This document shows positions 1-7,015 of a DNA stretch of 18,862 nucleotides, piece after piece (the stretch's first letter is position 1; each line of letters starts with the position of its first letter). The stretch comes from JBFWNZ01 sp050250795 (GTDB lineage: Bacteria > Pseudomonadota > Alphaproteobacteria > UBA8366), in assembly GCA_050250795.1 (NCBI GenBank), contig JBFWNZ010000032.1, forward strand, positions 1-18,862, written 5' to 3'. The notes beneath the pieces were generated by a model. That model did no database searches and was not told where the DNA came from. It was given only the letters and a program-made list of their open reading frames with translations. The translations under genes and the position numbers were made by a program.

Positions 1-1149
1 GTCGACTGCGACGGCATGTGCCTGGCACCGGGCTTGATCGACATTCGGGTCCGCACCTGCGAACCGGGCGCGGAGCACAAGGAATCCATCGCATCGGCCG
101 GCCGCGCCGCCGCTGCGGGGGGCGTGACGACCGTTGTCGCCCTGCCGGACACGGACCCGGTCATCGACGACGTGCCGGTGGTGGAGTTCGTCACCCGGCG
201 CGGACAGGAAGCCGGAACCGTGCGTGTCCACTGCTATGGCACGGTCACGCGGGGCCTGTCGGGCCGCGAACTCACCGAAATGGGCCTGCTGGCCGAGGCC
301 GGCGCGCTTGCCTTCACCGACGGTGCCCGAGCGGTCGCGGATTCGCAGGTGATGCGCCGCGCGCTCAGCTACGCCTCGGGCATGGGCCTGCTGATCGTGC
401 AGCATCCGGAGGATCCGAGCCTGGCCGGCGGTGCGATGAACTCCGGCGAGATTGCGAGCCGCCTCGGCCTGTCGGGCATCCCCACCGAGGCCGAGGTCAT
501 CATGGTGGAGCGCGACCTGCGGCTGGTCGCGTTGACGCGCGGGCGCTACCACGCCGCCCATGTGTCGACCGCTGCGGCCATCGAAGCGATCCGCCAGGCC
601 AAACAGCGCGGACTGCCGGTCACATGCGACACCGCCCCGCATTACTTTGCGCTGAACGAGACCGCCGTGGGCGAGTACCGAACCTTCGCCAAGGTCTCGC
701 CGCCGCTGCGCGACGAGATGGACCGGCGCGCCGTGGTGGCCGGGCTGGCGGACGGCACCATCGACGTGATCGCCAGCGACCACACACCCCAGGACCAGGA
801 TTCCAAGCGTCTGCCCTTTGCATTGGCCGAGCACGGAATCATCGGCCTGGAAACACTGCTTCCGCTGACGCTCGGCCTGTATCACGAAGCGGCCCTGTCG
901 CTGCTGGACGCGCTGGCCAAAGTCACCGTCAAGCCGGCCGCATTGCTCGGTCTGCCGTCTGGGCGGCTGCGCCGCGGCGCCCCCGCCGATCTCGTGCTGT
1001 TCGATCCCGACCGGCCCTGGATCGTTCAGGAAGCCGGGTTCCGCAGCAAATCGAAAAACTCGCCCTTCGACGGGCGGCCCGTCCAAGGTCAGGTTCTGCG
1101 CACGGTCGTCGGCGGCCAGACCATCTTTCAGCACGACGGGGCAGCATGA
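1..1149 (+). CDS. pyrC: Dihydroorotase-like protein (PyrC'/PyrX type), 5'-truncated by window edge
   Basis: Amidohydrolase-fold protein of the dihydroorotase family. The reading frame is open from base 1, so the true start (about 50 residues earlier) lies outside the window; the ATG at 16 is internal. Visible family blocks are PGLIDIRVR (about residues 5-13 counted from base 16), AGGVTTVV, PDTDPVID, HPED, HVS, APHYF, KVSPPLR and the C-terminal SDHTPQ. Active dihydroorotases have D-x-H-x-H after PGLI; here both histidines are arginines, so the binuclear metal site is probably incomplete. That resembles the non-catalytic PyrC'/PyrX subunits that support aspartate transcarbamoylase (PyrB) in several bacteria, which suggests pyrB lies just upstream (inference). 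The stop overlaps the plsY start (ATGA, 1146-1149), so the two genes are translationally coupled. The family is certain; loss of activity is inferred. Confidence 0.88.
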   Translation, partial: VDCDGMCLAPGLIDIRVRTCEPGAEHKESIASAGRAAAAGGVTTVVALPDTDPVIDDVPVVEFVTRRGQEAGTVRVHCYGTVTRGLSGRELTEMGLLAEAGALAFTDGARAVADSQVMRRALSYASGMGLLIVQHPEDPSLAGGAMNSGEIASRLGLSGIPTEAEVIMVERDLRLVALTRGRYHAAHVSTAAAIEAIRQAKQRGLPVTCDTAPHYFALNETAVGEYRTFAKVSPPLRDEMDRRAVVAGLADGTIDVIASDHTPQDQDSKRLPFALAEHGIIGLETLLPLTLGLYHEAALSLLDALAKVTVKPAALLGLPSGRLRRGAPADLVLFDPDRPWIVQEAGFRSKSKNSPFDGRPVQGQVLRTVVGGQTIFQHDGAA

Positions 1150-1781
1150 TCTTCGCCGACGATCCCGCCGCCGCCATCGGCGTCCTGGCAGCCGGCTATC
1201 TGCTGGGCTCGGTGCCGTTCGGCCTCGTGCTGACGCGTCTGGCCGGATACGGCGACATCCGCCAGATCGGCTCCGGCAATATCGGTGCGACCAACGTGCT
1301 GCGGACGGGCAACAAGACGCTCGCGGCATTGACCCTGGTGCTCGATGGCGGAAAGGGCGCAGCCGCCGTGCTGATCGCGGCCGTCCTGGCGCCCGCTCTG
1401 CCCTCTCTTGCCGCCATCGCCGGCGCCGCCGCCGTCCTCGGGCATCTGTTCCCGGTCTGGCTGCGCTTCCGCGGGGGCAAGGGCGTCGCGACCACCTTGG
1501 GAACCTTGCTGGCCCTCGCCTGGCCGGTGGGCGCGCTGGTCTGCGCCACATGGCTTGCGGTTGCGGCCGCGACCCGCTTCTCGTCTCTGGCCGCGCTGGT
1601 ATCCGTTGCGCTCGCGCCGGCCTATGCAGCCTGGCTCGCCGGACCGCCGGAAGCGATCGCCGCCGCCTGCCTCGCCGTCCTGGTCTGGATACGCCATCAC
1701 GAGAATATCCGCCGCCTGCTCTCCGGACAGGAACCGCGTATCGGCGCCCGCAAGGACTCCGGCAACCCGCCCGTGCAATAA
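1146..1781 (+). CDS. plsY: Glycerol-3-phosphate acyltransferase PlsY
   Basis: Integral inner-membrane enzyme of 211 residues that transfers the acyl group from acyl-phosphate to glycerol-3-phosphate, the first committed step of phospholipid synthesis in the PlsX/PlsY route. All three conserved loops are present: GSGNIGATNVLR (about residues 43-54), GHLFPVWLRFRGGKGVATTLG in the middle, and HHENIRRLLSGQEPRIG near the C-terminus. The intervening segments are long hydrophobic Ala/Leu/Val-rich stretches consistent with five or more membrane helices. Length is normal for the family. The start at 1146 is fixed by the 4-base overlap with the preceding gene and by the hydrophobic first helix. It sits in an operon between the dihydroorotase-like gene and dprA, the usual alphaproteobacterial position. 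Confidence 0.96.
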   Translation: MIFADDPAAAIGVLAAGYLLGSVPFGLVLTRLAGYGDIRQIGSGNIGATNVLRTGNKTLAALTLVLDGGKGAAAVLIAAVLAPALPSLAAIAGAAAVLGHLFPVWLRFRGGKGVATTLGTLLALAWPVGALVCATWLAVAAATRFSSLAALVSVALAPAYAAWLAGPPEAIAAACLAVLVWIRHHENIRRLLSGQEPRIGARKDSGNPPVQ

Positions 1782-1797
1782 TGCCGTCCGCCTCGCC

Positions 1798-2901
1798 ATG
1801 GCCGGCAGCATATTGATGGACACGCGCGAACGTCTCGACCGTATCCGCCTCGCACGCACGGAGCATGTCGGGCCCGTCACCTTCCTGCAGTTGCTGGAAC
1901 GGTTCGGCTCGGCCGGCGCGGCCATCCCCGCCCTGCCGGAACTGGCACGTCGCAGCGGCGGGCGTCGCATTCCCCGCATCCCCTCCGCCGACGCGGTCGA
2001 AGCAGAAGCCGCCGCCATCGCATCTCTCGGAGCCCAACAGATCGTGTGGGGCGATGCCAGCTATCCCACGGCGCTCGCCGCCATACCCGATCCGCCGCCG
2101 GTTCTCACGGTCCGCGGAAATCCGGCGCTTCTAGAGCGCACCGCCATCGCCATCGTCGGCGCCCGCAACGCGTCGCTGAACGGCCGGAAAATCGCCGAAC
2201 GCCTTGCAGCCGAGCTTGCCGCCGCGGACATCCTCGTCGTCTCCGGCTTTGCACGCGGCATCGATACCGCCGTCCATCGCGGTGCACTGGCGGACGGAAC
2301 GGCAGCCGTCATGGCGGGCGGATGCGACGTGATCTATCCGCCGGAGAACGATGCGCTCTATGCGCAACTCTGCACACAAGGGCTCATTCTCTCCGAGGTC
2401 CCGGCCGGGGAGCAGCCCCAGGCGCGCCATTTTCCCCGGCGCAACCGCATCATCTCGGGCCTCTGCCTCGGGGTCGTCGTCGTCGAGGCCGCCCAGCGAT
2501 CCGGGTCGCTGATCACCGCCCGGCTGGCCGGCGAGCATGGCCGCGAGGTGTTCGCGGTACCGGGCTCGCCCCTCGATCCCCGCTGCCGCGGCACCAACGA
2601 CCTGATCCGCAAGGGGGCGGTCCTGACCGAGTCCGCCGAGGACGTGCTGGCCGAAATTCAGGGCATGCGCCGGATGCCATTGTCTCCGCCGCCCGCCGCC
2701 GCAGAGATACCCGAGGTTCCGGACACGGCAACCGCACGCGAGCGGATCGAAGCGCTGCTCGGTCCGCATGCGATCGGCATAGACGACTTGATTCGCGAAA
2801 CCGGGCTGCCGGCGCAAATCGTCTCGGGCGTTATCCTGGAGATGGAACTCGCAGGCCTCGTCGACCGTCAACATGGCGGGCGGATTGCCCGGCTGGGGTG
2901 A
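1798..2901 (+). CDS. dprA: DNA-processing protein DprA
   Basis: DprA/Smf protein (367 residues from this start), which binds single-stranded DNA and loads RecA during natural transformation; the gene is also retained in bacteria not known to be competent. An N-terminal SAM/HhH-like region (RLDRIRLARTEHVGP) is followed by the Rossmann-like core with IAIVGAR, SGFARGIDTAVHRGAL (roughly residues 148-163), PPEN, FPRRNRIISGL and EAAQRSGSLITARLA, and then by a C-terminal winged-helix domain (about 300-365). Two in-frame ATGs are possible, 1798 and 1816; neither has a good Shine-Dalgarno sequence. The second gives MDTRERLDRIRL, closer to usual N-termini, so the start is uncertain by six codons. It lies 16 bases after plsY in the same operon. 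Confidence 0.95.
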   Translation: MAGSILMDTRERLDRIRLARTEHVGPVTFLQLLERFGSAGAAIPALPELARRSGGRRIPRIPSADAVEAEAAAIASLGAQQIVWGDASYPTALAAIPDPPPVLTVRGNPALLERTAIAIVGARNASLNGRKIAERLAAELAAADILVVSGFARGIDTAVHRGALADGTAAVMAGGCDVIYPPENDALYAQLCTQGLILSEVPAGEQPQARHFPRRNRIISGLCLGVVVVEAAQRSGSLITARLAGEHGREVFAVPGSPLDPRCRGTNDLIRKGAVLTESAEDVLAEIQGMRRMPLSPPPAAAEIPEVPDTATARERIEALLGPHAIGIDDLIRETGLPAQIVSGVILEMELAGLVDRQHGGRIARLG

Positions 2902-3030
2902 CTCGGATCGACGGCTAAAATTTTATCCTTCTTTTATTTAAATTAATCTCTCAATTAATTGAAGATACCAATCAATACTCAGCCCATTCCGGCAATGGAA
3001 TATTTCCTTCTCCCCAATAAATTTGGATAA

Positions 3031-3046
3031 TGTGACTGCGGTCACA
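3031..3046. promoter_or_regulatory. CRP/FNR-family operator palindrome
   Basis: The 16-mer TGTGACTGCGGTCACA matches the enterobacterial CRP core TGTGA-N6-TCACA exactly and extends by one pair to ATGTGACTGCGGTCACAT (3030-3047). Seven of the eight base pairs of the 16-mer are symmetrical. It lies 70 bases upstream of the likely ATG (3116) of the DUF2336 gene, a suitable place for an activator or repressor. CRP-superfamily regulators in alphaproteobacteria recognise related half-sites; which regulator acts here is not known from this sequence. Confidence 0.6.
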
Positions 3047-3051
3047 TCGCA

Positions 3052-3066
3052 TTAACCGCTTATTAC
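3052..3066 (+). promoter_or_regulatory. Possible CtrA box (TTAA-N7-TTAC)
   Basis: TTAACCGCTTATTAC matches the CtrA consensus TTAA-N7-TTAA at seven of eight positions and has the favoured CC after the first half. It is five bases downstream of the CRP-type palindrome and about 50 bases before the DUF2336 start. One mismatch and an AT-rich context make a chance match possible. The DivK/PleD genes in the same window show that the organism has parts of the CtrA-associated signalling network. Confidence 0.3.
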
Positions 3067-3115
3067 ATATTCTGCGCACAATCTGAGAGCATGCGCCGCC
3101 GGAGTGCGTACAGGG

Positions 3116-4198
3116 ATGCCCACGAATACCCCTTATCAAAGGTTGCTTGAACTGGCACACGCCCGCGCCATCGACGGCAAGGGCGGCCTCGCGGCATCCA
3201 TCGCGGAAATGTGCCTCGCGGCCAAGGCCGATCTGGGACCGCGGGAGATGGCGCTTGCCTTCGAAATCCTGCGCATGCTGGTCAACCAGGTCGAGATGCA
3301 TATCCGCCGCCAGATCGCGGATTACCTGGCGGATCGCAACGACGTCCCGCGCGACCTGTTGATGTTTCTCGCCAATGACGAGATCACCGTCGCTTATCCC
3401 ATCCTGGTCCACAGTCATCTGCTGTCCGACGCGGATCTGATCCAGATCGCGGTGAAGCGCTCGTCGCGCCATCGGCAGGCCATCGCAATCCGCCCCGAAC
3501 TCGGCGCAGCCGTATCCGACGTGCTGATCGCCACCGGCGAGGTCGATACGATCACGACCCTGCTCTGCAACAAGACCGCGTCGGTGCAGTCCGAGACCCT
3601 GGAGCGCCTCGTGGCGATGTCGCTGGAAATTCCGGCATACCGCGAACCGCTCGTCCATCGCTCGGACCTTCCGACGGCCTGTGCGCGACGCCTGTACATG
3701 TGGGTGGGCGAAGCGTTACAGGCTTACATTGCAGATCATTTCGCCATCGACGAACAGGCTGTCCGGGAGACGGTGGACCACGCGATCGGCTTGTCGCTGG
3801 CCGGACTGGCCGATGCGCGCCGCCGCTCGGCAGGCGTGGAACCCGACGCGCCAACCAAGCCCGACCTGGCGCTTCTGCGGGCGCTGGCCGATGGCAATAT
3901 CCGCGAGTTCGAGGATCGCTTCGCCGCCATCCTGCGGCTTCCGCAAGCCGCGGTGAAGGCCATCCTCGACAATCCGGGACGCCAGCCGCTGGCGGTCGCC
4001 GGCAAGGGGTCCGGCCTGGAGCGGAACACGGTGGCCGAGATCATGTGCCACCTCTCGCGCATGCAGCCGCCCAGCCGGTTTGCCGAAACGGAAGGGTTCC
4101 GGCGGGCGATGAAATACTATGACCGGATCGACCGAGCCGGTGCCGAAGCGGTGCTCGCGACCTGGCGACGCACGCCCAATATCGAGTGGATTCACTGA
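3116..4198 (+). CDS. DUF2336 domain-containing protein, function unknown
   Basis: Protein of 360 residues that I recognise as the DUF2336 family, known mainly from alphaproteobacteria and without an assigned reaction. It is almost entirely helical with repeating Leu/Ala-rich helix pairs, resembling HEAT-type repeats (for example VSDVLIATGEVDTITTLL and SVQSETLERLVAMSLEIP). No signal peptide, membrane helix or catalytic motif is visible, so it is probably a cytoplasmic protein-protein adaptor (inference). I chose the ATG at 3116; an in-frame GTG at 3104 would add four residues, and GGAG at 3101-3104 is placed better for the ATG. It is flanked by 214 and 135 non-coding bases, so it is probably transcribed alone. 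The CRP-type palindrome and CtrA-like box lie directly upstream. It separates dprA from topA, which are often adjacent in this class. Confidence 0.85.
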   Translation: MPTNTPYQRLLELAHARAIDGKGGLAASIAEMCLAAKADLGPREMALAFEILRMLVNQVEMHIRRQIADYLADRNDVPRDLLMFLANDEITVAYPILVHSHLLSDADLIQIAVKRSSRHRQAIAIRPELGAAVSDVLIATGEVDTITTLLCNKTASVQSETLERLVAMSLEIPAYREPLVHRSDLPTACARRLYMWVGEALQAYIADHFAIDEQAVRETVDHAIGLSLAGLADARRRSAGVEPDAPTKPDLALLRALADGNIREFEDRFAAILRLPQAAVKAILDNPGRQPLAVAGKGSGLERNTVAEIMCHLSRMQPPSRFAETEGFRRAMKYYDRIDRAGAEAVLATWRRTPNIEWIH

Positions 4199-4217
4199 TC
4201 CATCTGCGCCTTTGCAT

Positions 4218-4231
4218 GGCGCCATAGCGCC
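4218..4231. other. Short inverted repeat after the DUF2336 gene
   Basis: GGCGC and GCGCC flank a 4-base CATA loop, 20 bases after the stop codon. No T-run follows, so it is not a canonical intrinsic terminator. It may stabilise the 3' end of the upstream transcript. Confidence 0.3.
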
Positions 4232-4239
4232 GGCAACGG

Positions 4240-4268
4240 TTGACGGCGCGAGATTGCAATGCCAATTG
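4240..4268 (+). promoter_or_regulatory. Weak candidate sigma-70 promoter for topA
   Basis: A good -35 hexamer TTGACG (4240-4245) is followed after 17 bases by CAATTG (4263-4268), a poor -10. Its position upstream of topA and downstream of the previous gene is right, but the -10 match is weak. Confidence 0.25.
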
Positions 4269-4282
4269 CTACGGTCATGTCC

Positions 4283-4305
4283 GTCCGCCGCGGCTTGCGG
4301 TGGGC
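4283..4305 (+). other. Hairpin in the topA leader (possible terminator or attenuator)
   Basis: GTCCGCCGC (4283-4291) pairs with GCGGTGGGC (4297-4305) around the loop GGCTT, giving nine base pairs including two G-U pairs. A modest T-containing tail, CCCTTTAGTTT, follows at about 4308-4318. It could end transcription from the DUF2336 gene, or act in cis on topA, whose ATG is 28 bases further on. The tail is weaker than that of the rpmG terminator. Confidence 0.4.
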
Positions 4306-4333
4306 GTCCCTTTAGTTTGCGCGCAGGCAGCCC

Positions 4334-7015
4334 ATGGACGTGGTCGTCGTCGAATCACCGGCCAAAGCCAAGACGATCAACAAGTATCTGGGCTCCGGCT
4401 ATCAGGTTCTTGCCAGCTACGGTCACGTCCGCGACCTTCCGCCCAAGGACGGATCGGTACAGCCCGACCACGATTTCGCGATGTCCTGGGAGGTGCAGCC
4501 CGCCTCCAAGAAAAGGATCGACGCCATCGCGAAGGCCGTTCGCGGCGCCAAGCGGCTGTTCCTCGCCACCGACCCCGATCGCGAGGGCGAGGCCATTTCC
4601 TGGCATGTCCAGCAGGTGCTGCAAGACCAGAAGGTGCTGAAAGGCGTCGAAGTCAAACGCGTCGTCTTTCATGAGGTCACAAAGAAAGCGGTCCTCGACG
4701 CCATCGCCAATCCGCGCGATCTGAACCGCGAATTGGTCGAGGCCTATCTGGCTCGACGGGCGCTCGACTATCTGGTGGGTTTCACGCTCTCGCCCGTGCT
4801 GTGGCGCAAGCTGCCCGGTGCACGGTCGGCGGGACGCGTCCAGTCGGTCGCGCTGCGGCTCATCTGCGAGCGCGAAGCGGAAATCGAAGCCTTCAAGCCC
4901 CAGGAATACTGGAGCATCGAGGCGACATTCTCGACCCAGCGCAACGAACCCTTCACGGCGCGCCTGACGCATGTCAACGGTACGAAGCTGGACCGGCTGG
5001 GCATCGGAACAGAAGACGCCGCCAAGGCTGCCGTGGCCGCGATCCGCAGCCGCGAGTACCGCATCGCCGAGATCGAGCGCAAGACCGTGCGCCGTCACCC
5101 AGCGCCGCCCTTCACCACCTCCACCCTCCAGCAGGAGGCCAGCCGCAAGCTGGGGTTCGGCGCGACCAAGACCATGCGTGTCGCGCAGCAGCTTTACGAA
5201 GGCGTTGCCATCGGCGGCGAGACGGTCGGCCTCATCACCTATATGCGCACGGATAGCGTCACCCTCAGCCAGGAGGCGATCGAGGGCTGCAGACGCCTGA
5301 TCGCGCATGACTACGATGTGCGGTATTTGCCGGACAAGCCGCGCCTGTACCGGACCAAGGCCAAGAATGCGCAGGAAGCGCATGAGGCGATCCGTCCGAC
5401 CGACATGTTCCGCCGGCCCGACGATGTCGCCCGTGCCCTGGATAACGACCAGCGCCGCCTGTACGAGTTGATCTGGAAACGCACCATCGCCTGCGAGATG
5501 GAAAGCGCAGTGCTGGATCAGGTCGCCGTGGATGTCGGCAGCCCGGACGGCAAGGTCATCCTGCGCGCGAACGGCTCGGTGCTGCGCTTCGATGGCTTCC
5601 TGACCCTTTACCAGGAAGGCCGCGACGACAGCGACGACGACGAATCTGGCGACCGCCGCCTGCCGGCGATGGAAAAAGGCGAGGCCACGTCGCTTGCCGA
5701 GGTGAGGTCCGAGCAGCATTTCACGCAGCCGCCGCCGCGCTACAGCGAAGCGAGCCTCGTGAAGCGGATGGAGGAACTCGGCATCGGCCGTCCCTCCACC
5801 TATGCCACGATCATCCGGGTGCTGCAGGAACGCAACTATGTCCGCCTGGACCGCCGCCGCTTCGTGCCCGAGGATCGCGGCCGGCTGGTCACGGGTTTCC
5901 TGGTCGGTTTCTTCCGCCGCTACGTCGAGTACGACTTCACGGCGCATCTCGAAGAGCAGCTCGACGACATTTCCGGCGGCCGCATCGACTGGAAGAAGGT
6001 GCTGCACGAATTCTGGAATGCGTTCGCCGCCGCCGTAGGCGGTGCGCAGGATCTGACAATCCGCGAAGTGCTGGAAACGCTGGACCGCGATCTGGGACCG
6101 CACTTCTTCCAGGTGGAGCCGGGTCAAGACGCGGAGGCGGCGCGCCGCTGCCCGTCATGCAGCAACGGCCGGCTGACGCTGAAGACCGGGCGTTACGGCG
6201 CCTTCATCGGCTGCTCGAACTATCCCGAATGCCGCTATACCCGCCAGATCGGCGGCGACACCGAGGACAAGGAGCAGGCAGAACCGGAAGCGGGCGGCCT
6301 GGAGTATCCGCGCATCCTGGGCACCGACCCGGCCTCCGGCGACGAGGTCTCCCTGCGGAAAGGCCCCTATGGTGTCTATATCCAGCTGGGCGAGGCCAAG
6401 CCCGCGGAAAAGGGCAAGAAGGCACCGCCGAAGCCCAAGCGCGCCGCCCTGCCGAAAGGCACGCAGCCGCAGGACGTGACGCTCGACCTCGCATTGCGCC
6501 TGCTCTCCCTGCCGCGCGAACTGGGCACCCATCCGGAGACCAAACAGCCGATCTCGGCCGGCATCGGCCGGTTCGGCCCCTATCTGCGGCACGGCGCGGC
6601 CTATGTCTCGCTCGGCGCGGAGGACGACGTCCTGACCATCGGCCTCAATCGCGCCGTTGCGGTCCTCGCCGATTCCAACAAGCGCGGCGGCCGCGAGCTG
6701 GGCACGCATCCGGCCGACGCCAAGCCCGTGACGGTCCAGCGAGGCCGCTTCGGCCCCTATGTGAAGCACGGCAAGGTGAATGCGACGATCCCGCGCGACA
6801 TCGACCCGGAATCGATCACGCTGGACGAGGCTCTGGCCCTGATCGCCGAGCGCGCGGCCCGCGGTGGAAAAGGCAAAGCGGATGCCGAACCCGCCGCGAA
6901 ACCGGCGAAGAAAGCGGCGCGAAAACCCGCCAAGGCAAAGACGGCCGCGAAAACCAAGACGAAGACGGCCGGGACGAAAGCCGCGAAACCGCGGCGAACC
7001 GCACCGAAATCCTAG
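4334..7015 (+). CDS. topA: DNA topoisomerase I (type IA, omega protein)
   Basis: Relaxes negatively supercoiled DNA by passing strands through a transient single-strand break. The N-terminal Toprim domain starts VVVVESPAKAKTI and carries the metal-binding DPDREGEAISWH. The active-site block TYMRTDS places the catalytic tyrosine at residue 303 and the conserved arginine at 305. EAHEAIRPT and RPSTYATII are the other family signatures. One four-cysteine zinc ribbon follows (C606, C609, C627, C633). Two C-terminal repeats with GRFGPY (about 743-845) come next, then a Lys/Ala-rich DNA-binding tail. At 893 residues it is typical for alphaproteobacteria, which have fewer zinc ribbons than E. coli TopA. 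The start is the first ATG before the conserved VVVVESPAKA. Its TAG stop shares bases with the stop of the convergent lyase gene. Confidence 0.97.
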   Translation: MDVVVVESPAKAKTINKYLGSGYQVLASYGHVRDLPPKDGSVQPDHDFAMSWEVQPASKKRIDAIAKAVRGAKRLFLATDPDREGEAISWHVQQVLQDQKVLKGVEVKRVVFHEVTKKAVLDAIANPRDLNRELVEAYLARRALDYLVGFTLSPVLWRKLPGARSAGRVQSVALRLICEREAEIEAFKPQEYWSIEATFSTQRNEPFTARLTHVNGTKLDRLGIGTEDAAKAAVAAIRSREYRIAEIERKTVRRHPAPPFTTSTLQQEASRKLGFGATKTMRVAQQLYEGVAIGGETVGLITYMRTDSVTLSQEAIEGCRRLIAHDYDVRYLPDKPRLYRTKAKNAQEAHEAIRPTDMFRRPDDVARALDNDQRRLYELIWKRTIACEMESAVLDQVAVDVGSPDGKVILRANGSVLRFDGFLTLYQEGRDDSDDDESGDRRLPAMEKGEATSLAEVRSEQHFTQPPPRYSEASLVKRMEELGIGRPSTYATIIRVLQERNYVRLDRRRFVPEDRGRLVTGFLVGFFRRYVEYDFTAHLEEQLDDISGGRIDWKKVLHEFWNAFAAAVGGAQDLTIREVLETLDRDLGPHFFQVEPGQDAEAARRCPSCSNGRLTLKTGRYGAFIGCSNYPECRYTRQIGGDTEDKEQAEPEAGGLEYPRILGTDPASGDEVSLRKGPYGVYIQLGEAKPAEKGKKAPPKPKRAALPKGTQPQDVTLDLALRLLSLPRELGTHPETKQPISAGIGRFGPYLRHGAAYVSLGAEDDVLTIGLNRAVAVLADSNKRGGRELGTHPADAKPVTVQRGRFGPYVKHGKVNATIPRDIDPESITLDEALALIAERAARGGKGKADAEPAAKPAKKAARKPAKAKTAAKTKTKTAGTKAAKPRRTAPKS

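Larger units (their letters stand above)
2902..3103. other. AT-rich intergenic control region between dprA and the DUF2336 gene
   Basis: This is the longest non-coding stretch in the window. Its first two-thirds are dominated by A and T (for example TTTTATTTAAATTAAT near 2930-2946), in sharp contrast to the roughly 65% GC sequence around it. It holds an A/T-only inverted repeat (AATTAAT at 2941-2947 and ATTAATT at 2954-2960), a short imperfect hairpin ATTCC/GGAAT (2986-2990 and 2997-3001), the CRP-type palindrome at 3031-3046 and the CtrA-like box at 3052-3066. No strong GC-rich terminator for dprA was found. It most likely carries the promoter of the downstream gene (inference from base composition and position). 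Confidence 0.7.

Noticed and set aside
2941..2960. AATTAAT/ATTAATT as a dprA terminator or a CtrA box
   Set aside because: The stem is A-T only and too weak for an intrinsic terminator, and the TTAA spacing is eight, not seven.
3091..3150. Upstream micro-ORF of 19 codons overlapping the DUF2336 start
   Set aside because: Its ribosome-binding site is weak and the peptide has no stall-like motif; probably chance.
4355..6127. Long open frame on the minus strand opposite topA (590 codons)
   Set aside because: It is a shadow of topA in GC-rich DNA; its translation shows no family motif and topA is certain.
6890..7012. Lys/Ala repeat-like tail of topA as a possible tandem repeat
   Set aside because: This low-complexity basic tail is common in alphaproteobacterial TopA and is not a distinct repeat element.
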